A stretch of 6,786 nucleotides of DNA from the NCBI GenBank assembly GCA_043744175.1, contig JAYTVD010000067.1:1-6786 (forward strand), written 5' to 3'. This DNA comes from JANMEX01 sp043744175. GTDB lineage: Bacteria; Pseudomonadota; Alphaproteobacteria; Rhizobiales; Rhizobiaceae. The translations under genes were made by a program, and so were the position numbers. The notes below the pieces were generated by a model. It was not told where the DNA came from, searched no databases, and worked only from the letters and a program-made list of their open reading frames with translations. This document shows positions 1 to 6,219 of the stretch, piece after piece; the first letter of the stretch is position 1, and the number at the start of each line of letters is the position of its first letter.

Positions 1-27
1 TGATCCGGCTCATACCGGCGGAGGGAT
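1..27 (+). promoter_or_regulatory. TPP riboswitch (THI element), 3' part only
   Basis: The first bases match the conserved 3' segment of the thiamine pyrophosphate aptamer: TGATC, then a small CCGG/CCGG hairpin with a CTCATA loop, then GCGGAGGGA, which forms the closing side of the aptamer. The 5' half (CUGAGA region, P2/P3 arm) lies outside the window. The element sits about 60 bases upstream of a thiamine transporter operon, the expected target. In this family TPP binding switches expression off. Downstream, CCCCTT (56-61) could pair either with AAGG of the ribosome binding site (75-78) or with AGGG of the aptamer (22-25), which suggests control at translation initiation. Recognition rests on the conserved motif and context. 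The switching mechanism is inferred. Confidence 0.88.
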
Positions 28-74
28 TAGAAGCATGTGACCATTCCGGCACTTGCCCCTTCACCCGTAAACAT

Positions 75-81
75 AAGGAGG
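75..81 (+). promoter_or_regulatory. Strong ribosome binding site of thiB
   Basis: AAGGAGG lies five bases before the ATG at 87 and is a near-perfect Shine-Dalgarno sequence. It fixes the thiB start. It is also the likely target of sequestration by the upstream riboswitch expression platform, because its AAGG can pair with CCTT at 58-61. Confidence 0.85.
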
Positions 82-86
82 CGCCG

Positions 87-1088
87 ATGCGATACCCTAC
101 CTATCTATCTGTTTTACCTGTGCTTTTATCATTTGCTTTTCCAGCTCACGCGGCTGGCAAATTGACAGTTTATACCTACGAAAGCTTCACAGCCGAATGG
201 GGTCCGGGTCCAAAAATCGAGGCTGCGTTTGAAAAACAATGCGGTTGTGATTTAGAATTTGTATCTGTTGCTGATGGCGTGGCGCTGCTTAACCGCTTGA
301 AGCTAGAGGGCGCGAATACCACGGCAGACGTGGTGTTGGGACTGGATACAAATCTGACGGACGAAGCCAGGGCCACCGGCCTGTTTGCGCCTCATACCAC
401 TGATATTGCAGCGCTTTCTGTTCCAGGAAATTTTAGCGATGATGTGTTCATTCCCTATGATTACGCGCACTTTGCGATTGTTTATGACACTGAAAAAGTG
501 AAAAATCCGCCGAAGAGTTTGGCAGAATTGATCGCTTCTGATCCCAACCAAAAGCTGGTGATTGAAGACCCGCGCACTTCGACACCGGGTCTTGGCTTCG
601 TGCTTTGGATGAAGTCGGTTTATGGCGACAAAGCTGGCGAAGACTGGAAGAAGTTGGCGCCGAAAATCCTGACGGTTACGCCGGGCTGGAGTGAGGCTTA
701 CGGGCTGTTCACCAAGGGCGAGGCTGATATGGTTTTGTCTTACACCACGTCACCCGCGTACCACATGATTGCTGAAAAAACTGAGCGTTATCAAGCGGCT
801 AGCTTTGAAGAAGGGCATTATTTGCAGATTGAAGTTGTTGGCCAAACCACCAAGGGCGCGGCAAACCCATTGGCGAAAGAGTTTTTGAGCTTTGTGACTT
901 CAGCTGCTTTTCAGGATCTAATCCCTGAAAATAACTGGATGTTTCCGGCGGGCAAGACCAGCACGGCGCTTAATCCTGTGTTTGATAAAATGGTGAAGCC
1001 TGCGAAGACTTTGCTTTATTCTGCCAAGGAAGTGGCGGATAATCGCAAGGCTTGGATTGACGAGTGGGCGAAAGCAATCGCGAAATAA
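87..1088 (+). CDS. thiB: Thiamine/TPP ABC transporter, periplasmic substrate-binding protein ThiB (TbpA)
   Basis: Periplasmic receptor that captures thiamine, thiamine phosphate and TPP and delivers them to the ThiP-ThiQ membrane complex. The 333-residue product has a Sec signal peptide with a hydrophobic stretch at about residues 7-20 and a likely signal peptidase I site after AHA (residue 22). The mature part begins LTVYTYESF and continues with AEWGPGP, typical of this family. Other family blocks follow: ADVVLGLD (80-87), DPRTSTPGLG (161-170), PGWSEAYGLF (199-208) and SYTTSPAYH (218-226). In the E. coli homologue, aromatic residues in these last blocks and in the later NNW motif (W284 here) line the thiamine pocket, and they are present. 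Length is normal for the family. The start is set by an excellent ribosome binding site downstream of a TPP riboswitch. The stop codon TAA overlaps the thiP start as TAATG. Confidence 0.96.
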   Translation: MRYPTYLSVLPVLLSFAFPAHAAGKLTVYTYESFTAEWGPGPKIEAAFEKQCGCDLEFVSVADGVALLNRLKLEGANTTADVVLGLDTNLTDEARATGLFAPHTTDIAALSVPGNFSDDVFIPYDYAHFAIVYDTEKVKNPPKSLAELIASDPNQKLVIEDPRTSTPGLGFVLWMKSVYGDKAGEDWKKLAPKILTVTPGWSEAYGLFTKGEADMVLSYTTSPAYHMIAEKTERYQAASFEEGHYLQIEVVGQTTKGAANPLAKEFLSFVTSAAFQDLIPENNWMFPAGKTSTALNPVFDKMVKPAKTLLYSAKEVADNRKAWIDEWAKAIAK

Positions 1089-2689
1089 TGGATGATAATC
1101 AAATAGTTAGCGCTTTCAAAGGACGGCAGACAGCCGGATATATGGCGCTGATTATTTTGATCTTGGCAATCGGTTCGGCGCTGGCATCGTTATTTTTTGC
1201 CAGCGCCGGATCGCTTTCCACGGTTGATTTTTCTGGCATTTGGCCGGTGGCCAAATTCACCGTCTGGCAGGCGCTGCTTTCCACTGTTCTTTCAATCGCT
1301 TTTGCCCTGCCGGTAGCGCGGGCTTTTGTGACGTTTCACCGGTTTCCCGGGCGCAAATTTCTGCTGGTTTTGTTCACCCTTCCGCTGTCGCTTCCGGTCA
1401 TTGTTGCGGTGCTTGGTATTGTTACTTTGCTGGGTCGAAACGGACTTATTAGTCAATTATTTCAATGGTTTGGACTTGTTCTAAAGCCGGACATTTATGG
1501 TCTTTCCGGTATATTGATTGCGCATGTATTCTTTAATATGCCGCTCGCGGTGCGGCTGCTTTTGGAGCGGTTTAATGCTATTCCCAATGAGTATTGGAAG
1601 CTAGCTGAAACGCTGCGTTTCACACATTTTGAGCGAATGCGTTACATCTTGTTTCCGGCAATTGTTGATGTTTTACCGGGGGTTAGCAGCCTGATCTTCT
1701 TTCTTTGTGCGGCTTCCTACACCATTATTTTAGTGCTAGGCGGCAACCCCGGAACGACCACTTTGCAGGTGGCGATTTACCAATCTTTGTCGTTTGATTT
1801 TGATATGGGTAGGGCGGCAATTCTCACGCTGGTGCAGCTTCTAATCCTCACAGTGATCGCCCGAATAGCGTCCGGAAACCGCCCAGAGACGATACGGAAT
1901 GCGTACGGAAACGATGCGCCGCGGCTGTATCATCGTCCCGGCGTCAATGAGGCGGTGCTGGGAACGATTTGGCTGGCATTTGCCACCGTCTTCGTTGCCG
2001 CCCCGCTTGGTGCGATGGCTTATGCGGGCATTGCCGCTGACCACGTCCGGCTTTTCACGCAGCCGGATTTGTGGCGCGCGCTTGTCACAAGCTCGACCAT
2101 CGGTATTGTATCTGCGCTGCTTGCGGTGGGATTGGCGCTTGCCATTTTATCTGCGCATTACGCATTCGTGCGGATGGGGAAAAATGGAGTGGCGGCGATT
2201 TTCAATTCGATGTCGGCGATAGCGCTGGGCATCCCGTCCCTCATATTGGGCGTTGGCTGGTTCATTCTTCTGAGCAAATCCGGTATCGGGTTTTCGTCTA
2301 TTCCGCTGCTCATTGTTTTGGCCAACATGATTATGGCTTTGCCATTTGCAGTACAGATTTTGAAGCCCGCGGTGACGAAGAACTATGATGCCCATGACCG
2401 GCTGTCTGCGTCGCTCGGTCTATTTGGCTGCAACCGGTTTTGGATTGTTGATGTGCCGGTGATGCGCCATGCGATTATCAGCGCGCTGCTTTTTGCGTTT
2501 GCGCTGTCGCTGGGCGACCTTGGCGTGGTGACATTGTTTGGAAGCGACCAGATATTGACCCTGCCGGCATTGCTGTTTGCCAAGATGGGCAGCTACCGGA
2601 CGGATGATGCGGCAGGTTTGGCATTGTACTTGGCGCTGTTCACCGGCATTATTAGTTACTTGTCATTGAGGGCTGCGGAAGATGACTGA
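1088..2689 (+). CDS. thiP: Thiamine/TPP ABC transporter, permease ThiP
   Basis: Inner-membrane permease that forms the thiamine translocation channel with ThiQ. From the ATG at 1088 it has 533 residues, the usual size for ThiP, which is a fusion of two binding-protein-dependent permease domains. Many hydrophobic segments are visible, for example around 17-37, 55-80, 92-116, 136-160, 198-218, 242-260, 288-312, 335-357, 371-395, 404-424, 461-484 and 506-527. Each half carries an EAA-type loop that contacts the ATPase, at about 171-190 and 437-458. The second keeps the conserved glycine (SASLGLF), while the first reads AETLRF, with arginine where glycine is usual. A GTG eight codons upstream (1064) is also open, but the ATG overlapping the thiB stop by one base suits translational coupling better; no clear Shine-Dalgarno site precedes either start. 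The 3' end overlaps thiQ by eight bases. Confidence 0.95.
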   Translation: MDDNQIVSAFKGRQTAGYMALIILILAIGSALASLFFASAGSLSTVDFSGIWPVAKFTVWQALLSTVLSIAFALPVARAFVTFHRFPGRKFLLVLFTLPLSLPVIVAVLGIVTLLGRNGLISQLFQWFGLVLKPDIYGLSGILIAHVFFNMPLAVRLLLERFNAIPNEYWKLAETLRFTHFERMRYILFPAIVDVLPGVSSLIFFLCAASYTIILVLGGNPGTTTLQVAIYQSLSFDFDMGRAAILTLVQLLILTVIARIASGNRPETIRNAYGNDAPRLYHRPGVNEAVLGTIWLAFATVFVAAPLGAMAYAGIAADHVRLFTQPDLWRALVTSSTIGIVSALLAVGLALAILSAHYAFVRMGKNGVAAIFNSMSAIALGIPSLILGVGWFILLSKSGIGFSSIPLLIVLANMIMALPFAVQILKPAVTKNYDAHDRLSASLGLFGCNRFWIVDVPVMRHAIISALLFAFALSLGDLGVVTLFGSDQILTLPALLFAKMGSYRTDDAAGLALYLALFTGIISYLSLRAAEDD

Positions 2690-3407
2690 GCCCAAATTTT
2701 CTATTGAACTGCGCGATGTTGCCTTTGGCTGGCCGGGCACAAAGATGTTGTTTGATCTTGCCGTTCGGCAGGGCTCATTCACGGCGGTTACGGGTCCGAG
2801 CGGGTCCGGAAAATCCACGATGCTGAATTTGATCGCCGGATTTGAAACGGCGCATTCGGGCACGATATTTCTGGACGGCAAGGATGTCACTAAACAAGCC
2901 ATTCGGGATCGCCCGGTTTCATTCCTGTTCCAAGACAATAATTTGTTCGAGCATTTGAACGTTGTCACGAATGTCGGTCTTGGCATTGGGCCACGATTTC
3001 GTAAGAGCGCGGCTGAAAAGCAGGCCATTGCGGACGCCATTGGGCGGGTTGGCTTGAGCGGCAAGGAAAAGCGCCTGCCGTCGGATCTTTCCGGCGGGGA
3101 GCGACAGCGCGTGGCGTTTGCGCGGGTGCTGGTGCAGAACCGTCCGATATTGCTGCTGGATGAACCATTCGCCTCGCTGGGGCCGGGACTGCGCCATGAC
3201 ATGACAGCCCTGCTTTCGCAGCTTCAACGCGAGCGGCAGATGACAGTGCTGGCCGTCACGCATCATCCGCAGGAGTGGCGAGACATTGCGGATGAGTTGA
3301 TTTTCGTTGAGAATGGCCGCGTTGCCGTGTCAGGCAAAGCCTCTGAAATGTTGGGGCCTGATGCGCCGGAACATATCCGAAATTATCTGGGCGATACAAA
3401 CTTATAA
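2682..3407 (+). CDS. thiQ: Thiamine/TPP ABC transporter, ATP-binding protein ThiQ
   Basis: Cytoplasmic ATPase that powers thiamine import through ThiP. The 241-residue product is one complete ABC domain. It has Walker A GPSGSGKST (38-46), a Q-loop with Q84 in FLFQDNN, signature LSGGERQR (136-143), Walker B ILLLDEP (156-162) and the H-loop histidine at 194 in VTHH. The D-loop reads ASLGPGLR, where most ABC proteins, including E. coli ThiQ as I recall it, have SALD, so the conserved aspartate is replaced by glycine. Everything else argues for an active enzyme. The ATG lies within ATGACTGA, overlapping the thiP stop, so translation is probably coupled. Last gene of the thi operon; the following gene starts over 90 bases downstream and is unrelated. 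The operon should be governed by the upstream TPP riboswitch. Confidence 0.95.
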   Translation: MTEPKFSIELRDVAFGWPGTKMLFDLAVRQGSFTAVTGPSGSGKSTMLNLIAGFETAHSGTIFLDGKDVTKQAIRDRPVSFLFQDNNLFEHLNVVTNVGLGIGPRFRKSAAEKQAIADAIGRVGLSGKEKRLPSDLSGGERQRVAFARVLVQNRPILLLDEPFASLGPGLRHDMTALLSQLQRERQMTVLAVTHHPQEWRDIADELIFVENGRVAVSGKASEMLGPDAPEHIRNYLGDTNL

Positions 3408-3524
3408 GATTTCGCCCGAACTTGGCCGTATTCAACCATTCTAGTGTTTTCATGGGGTTGGCGGGTAGCTCTCTTGCGGATACACTTTTGAGTAAGTGAT
3501 TTGCGACACTATTCGCAGTCGAAA

Positions 3525-5072
3525 ATGGGCCGGACTATCAGATTGTCAAAAGCAGTGTCACAAAGAGTTTTGGTAGGATCACTAAAGCGCCTCGCTTCGT
3601 TTAGCGCGGTGGTGATGCTGTCCGCTTGTCAGGTGCTCACCATTGCCGGTGAAGTGCCGGGCGGCAAAAATGTGACGGCCGATGATTTAGGCGTCACCTT
3701 GTCCCCATCCTCCACGCCGATGACGGTTGAAAATGTCTCACGGGGGGACCGTTTTTCTCAGCTCGCTGCTAGCCAGCACCCTAAAATATTAGCGACATAT
3801 GGCGGCGAATATCCGGATGCGACACTGGAGAGGATGGTGGCGAAGGTGGTTGGCCGCCTTTCGATTAGTGCCAATGACCCGAACCAGACATACCGTATTA
3901 CCATTCTCAATTCGCCAAGCGTGAATGCTTTTGCGCTGCCGGGCGGCTATGTTTACGTGACGCGTGGGTTGCTGGCGCTGGCTAATGATAGTGCCGAGCT
4001 TGCTGCGGTAATTGCCCATGAAATGGGACATGTGACAGCTAAGCACGGGATTCAGCGCCAAAAGTTGGAAGCGGATGCGACGCTGGCGCAGCGCGTGGTG
4101 TCTGAAGTGCTTCAAGATGACGAGGCTGGCAAGCAGGCCAACATTCGCGGCAAGCTGCGACTGGCGCAATTTTCGCGCAACCAAGAGCTTGAGGCTGACG
4201 CGATTGGTATCAAGAATAGCGGTAGCGTGGGCTATGACCCGTTTGCTGCCTCGCGCTTCTTGACCTCACTCGGTGCTTATACAGATTTTAGAACCTCGAC
4301 GACCAAAGATGACATGTCGCTGGACTTTTTGGCGACTCACCCGTCCACACCGCAGCGTGTGGAATTGGCTACCCGTCATGCGCGGTTGATAGGGCCGCCC
4401 GGAACGGGCGACAAGGACCGCGACGCCTATTTGGCCGGTATTGACGGCTTGCTGTTCGGCGATAGTCCGGAAGAGGGCTATGTGCGCGGCCAGGACTTTA
4501 TTCATGGCGGGCTTGGCATCGCTTACAAAATTCCAGTCGGGTTTGATACGGAAAATAATAAGGATGCTGTGCTGTCTGCGGGTCCGGGCGAAACGGCGAT
4601 ACGGTTTGACGGTGTTGAACTTTTACAAACCACGCCGCTGACGGATTATATCAAATCCGGCTGGGTAGCAGGGCTGGACGAAACGACCATTCAGCAAACG
4701 ACGATTGCGGGTTACGAGGCGCTGACGGCGAAAGCCCGTGCCGATCGCTGGCAATTTGAGCTGGCGATCTTGCGGGTTAATGGAAAAGTCTATCGCTTCC
4801 TGATTGCTGCGCCTTTGGAAGCCACGGGTCTGGCCGATGTGGCAAAATCCGTGACGTCAAGCTTCCGTGTTTTGACACCAGAAGAGCGGGCGGCGCTGAA
4901 ACCGTCGCGCATTCATATCGTGACCGTGAAGGCGGGCGACACTGTTGGCGGGCTTGCCGCGAAGATGACCGGAACTGAGCGCAAGCTCGATTTATTCCGG
5001 ATATTGAACGGGCTGACGGCGGGTCATAGTGTTTCTTCCGGTGACAAAGTCAAGATTGTCACCGACCAATAG
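3525..5072 (+). CDS. M48 family zinc metalloprotease, predicted lipoprotein with C-terminal LysM-like domain
   Basis: Probable envelope protease in the BepA/LoiP-like part of peptidase family M48, whose known members degrade misfolded outer-membrane proteins. From ATG 3525 it has 515 residues. A basic N-terminal stretch and a hydrophobic segment lead to a lipobox, LSAC, with Cys35 as the predicted lipidated residue. The catalytic domain has HEMGH (165-169), giving two zinc histidines and the catalytic glutamate, and SRNQELEAD (217-225) with the third ligand most likely Glu221. THPSTPQRVE (271-280) is the usual motif closing this domain. Residues about 300-455 match nothing I recognise. The last 50 or so (VKAGDTVGGLA, then LNGL and SGDKVKIV) resemble a LysM fold, suggesting peptidoglycan contact. 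The start is uncertain: TTG 3501 and TTG 3570 are in frame, and none has a clear ribosome binding site. The gap after thiQ shows no obvious terminator or promoter. The specific substrate is unknown. Confidence 0.88.
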   Translation: MGRTIRLSKAVSQRVLVGSLKRLASFSAVVMLSACQVLTIAGEVPGGKNVTADDLGVTLSPSSTPMTVENVSRGDRFSQLAASQHPKILATYGGEYPDATLERMVAKVVGRLSISANDPNQTYRITILNSPSVNAFALPGGYVYVTRGLLALANDSAELAAVIAHEMGHVTAKHGIQRQKLEADATLAQRVVSEVLQDDEAGKQANIRGKLRLAQFSRNQELEADAIGIKNSGSVGYDPFAASRFLTSLGAYTDFRTSTTKDDMSLDFLATHPSTPQRVELATRHARLIGPPGTGDKDRDAYLAGIDGLLFGDSPEEGYVRGQDFIHGGLGIAYKIPVGFDTENNKDAVLSAGPGETAIRFDGVELLQTTPLTDYIKSGWVAGLDETTIQQTTIAGYEALTAKARADRWQFELAILRVNGKVYRFLIAAPLEATGLADVAKSVTSSFRVLTPEERAALKPSRIHIVTVKAGDTVGGLAAKMTGTERKLDLFRILNGLTAGHSVSSGDKVKIVTDQ

Positions 5073-5078
5073 GTTCAT

Positions 5079-5180
5079 AGCGACGGACGTTCCGATGAAA
5101 TCGGAACTGCGCTCTAAGCTTTTGTTTTGTCGCATCATTCTTAAAAACTTGATGTTCCATCAGGCTCAAAAATGCTCTAA
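5079..5180. repeat. RIME-like dispersed palindromic repeat of rhizobial type
   Basis: The space between the convergent protease and rpoH2 genes is filled by a structured element. Its left arm is a perfect 8-bp stem, GTTCCGAT/ATCGGAAC with a GAA loop (5089-5107), flanked by AGCG (5079-5082) and CGCT (5110-5113), which can also pair. Then comes GCTCTAAGCTTTTGTTTTG and a right arm bounded by GCAT (5132-5135) and ATGC (5172-5175), with an inner hairpin GATG/CATC (5151-5161). This two-palindrome layout, with the central CTCTAAGCTTTTGTTTT and the terminal ATGCTCTA, resembles the intergenic mosaic repeats (RIME type) that I recall from Rhizobium, Sinorhizobium and relatives. The right end overlaps the rpoH2 stop codon. 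It may help end or protect transcripts from both sides, but no canonical terminator T-run directly follows the stem. The assignment is from memory of the consensus. Confidence 0.6.
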
Positions 5181-6040
5181 GCACCGGCGGCCATTTTGGG
5201 ATCGAGCTGCACGAGTGACGCCTTCAACTTTTCTAACGCGCGGGTTTCGATTTGGCGCACGCGCTCTTTGGATATGCCAAGCGTATGGCCCAAGTCTTCC
5301 AATGTTGTTGTCTCGTCTTCAAGGCGACGGCGTTTTAGAATGAGCAACTCGCGCGGGTTAAGTGCGCCCATTGCGTTTTTCAGCCACTTCATACGCCGCT
5401 CGCCATCCACTAGAGACGTTACGACTTCATCCGGCAGCGGCTGATTATCAACGAGGTAATCAATACGGCCTGCGCTGCCCTCATCATCGCTGGCAATGGG
5501 CGCGTTGAGCGAGGTATCGGGACCGGACAGCCGGTGATCCATGGTGGCAACGTCTTTAACCGAAACGCCGATGGTGGTGGCAATCTCGCCATAGAGCATT
5601 GCGCCTGTCAGTGGCTCGGGTCCAGAGGAGAGTTTCGAGCGAAGGCGGCGCAGATTGAAGAACAGCGCTTTTTGCGCCGAGCTGGTGCCGCCACGAACAA
5701 TGGACCAGTTACGAAGGATATAATCCTGTATCGAGGCGCGTATCCACCATGTGGCATATGTCGAGAAGCGTACTTCGCGGTTGGGGTCAAATCGTGCGGC
5801 GGCTTCGAGTAGGCCAATGTGGCCCTCTTGGATGAGATCGCTCATATTGAGGCCATAGTTGCGGAATTTGGCTGCCATTGAGATGACGAGACGCATGTGG
5901 GCGGCTGCCATCTTGTGCATGGCTTGCTGGTCGTGCATGTCTTTCCAACGAACGGCGAGATTATGCTCCTCGTCGCGTTCCAGATAGGGCGCAGCCTTGG
6001 CTGCTTTCATCATAGCGGTGCTGGCGTATTGCGGTCCCAT
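5177..6040 (-). CDS. rpoH2: RNA polymerase sigma-32 family factor RpoH2
   Basis: Alternative heat-shock-type sigma factor that directs RNA polymerase to stress promoters. In rhizobia RpoH2 serves stationary-phase, general and oxidative stress and often acts downstream of an ECF sigma factor. The chosen ATG at 6040 gives 287 residues, a normal length. Region 2 includes AHMRLVISMAAKFRNYGL (47-64), DLIQEGHIGLLEAAARFDP (68-86) and FSTYATWWIRASIQDYI (92-108). The RpoH-box, QKALFFNLRR (123-132), marks the RpoH family. Region 4 has a helix-turn-helix around 247-275 (LGISKERVRQIETRALEKL). The N-terminal APYLERDEEH and the RNWSIVRGGTSSAQKA stretch fit RpoH2 rather than RpoH1. An upstream in-frame ATG at 6082 would add 14 residues but lacks a good ribosome binding site. 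The gene converges on the M48 protease, and its stop lies inside the palindromic repeat. No convincing sigma or ECF promoter was found upstream. Confidence 0.93.
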   Translation of the reverse strand: MGPQYASTAMMKAAKAAPYLERDEEHNLAVRWKDMHDQQAMHKMAAAHMRLVISMAAKFRNYGLNMSDLIQEGHIGLLEAAARFDPNREVRFSTYATWWIRASIQDYILRNWSIVRGGTSSAQKALFFNLRRLRSKLSSGPEPLTGAMLYGEIATTIGVSVKDVATMDHRLSGPDTSLNAPIASDDEGSAGRIDYLVDNQPLPDEVVTSLVDGERRMKWLKNAMGALNPRELLILKRRRLEDETTTLEDLGHTLGISKERVRQIETRALEKLKASLVQLDPKMAAGA

Positions 6041-6045
6041 TTGAT

Positions 6046-6053
6046 GCTCCTGA
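6046..6053 (-). promoter_or_regulatory. Ribosome binding site that decides the rpoH2 start
   Basis: Read on the minus strand, TCAGGAGC lies just before the ATG at 6040, with six bases between AGGAG and the start codon. The alternative ATG at 6082 is preceded by a run ending AGAAATAG, a poor match. This favours the 287-residue form. Confidence 0.75.
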
Positions 6054-6160
6054 AAAATGCGACTGGCGCTGTGCCCGGTCATCTATTTCTGCAGAAGTTA
6101 CGCGATGGCTTGCCGTTTGGATTTGTAACGATTCCGTGATTGCCCGCCACTTTGGGAACC

Positions 6161-6194
6161 AAAAAAGAAAAAGGCCCGGTTTTGACCGGGCCTT
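6161..6194 (-). terminator. Rho-independent terminator of the carD-family gene
   Basis: A perfect 10-bp GC-rich stem, AAGGCCCGGT/ACCGGGCCTT, spans 6171-6194 with a 4-base loop. On the minus strand it is followed by a T-rich run, TTTCTTTTTT (complement of 6161-6170). It begins about 25 bases after the carD stop codon and lies before rpoH2. On the plus strand the bases after the stem (GTACTAAAG) are not T-rich, so it should act in one direction only. Readthrough into rpoH2 cannot be excluded. Confidence 0.9.
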
Positions 6195-6219
6195 GTACTA
6201 AAGAACAAAGATGTGAGGC

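Noticed and set aside
1064..1087. GTG at 1064 as the thiP start
   Set aside because: It would overlap thiB by 25 bases without a ribosome binding site; the TAATG arrangement at 1088 is a more usual coupled start.
2663..3202. Long open frame on the minus strand opposite thiQ (179 codons)
   Set aside because: It lies antisense to a fully motif-bearing thiQ, its product is low in recognisable features, and it has no credible ribosome binding site; it is a coding shadow.
3434..3459. CCAT/ATGG inverted repeat after thiQ as a terminator
   Set aside because: Only about four base pairs with a long loop and no T-run follow; too weak to call.
6111..6135. Minus-strand GGAATCGTT as a possible ECF promoter for rpoH2
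   Set aside because: The -35-like GGAAT is not followed by a CGTT-like -10 at the required 16-18 base spacing.
6155..6181. Possible ECF-type promoter GGAAC...GGTT on the plus strand
   Set aside because: It falls within the terminator, points antisense into carD, and the -10 match is poor; likely chance.
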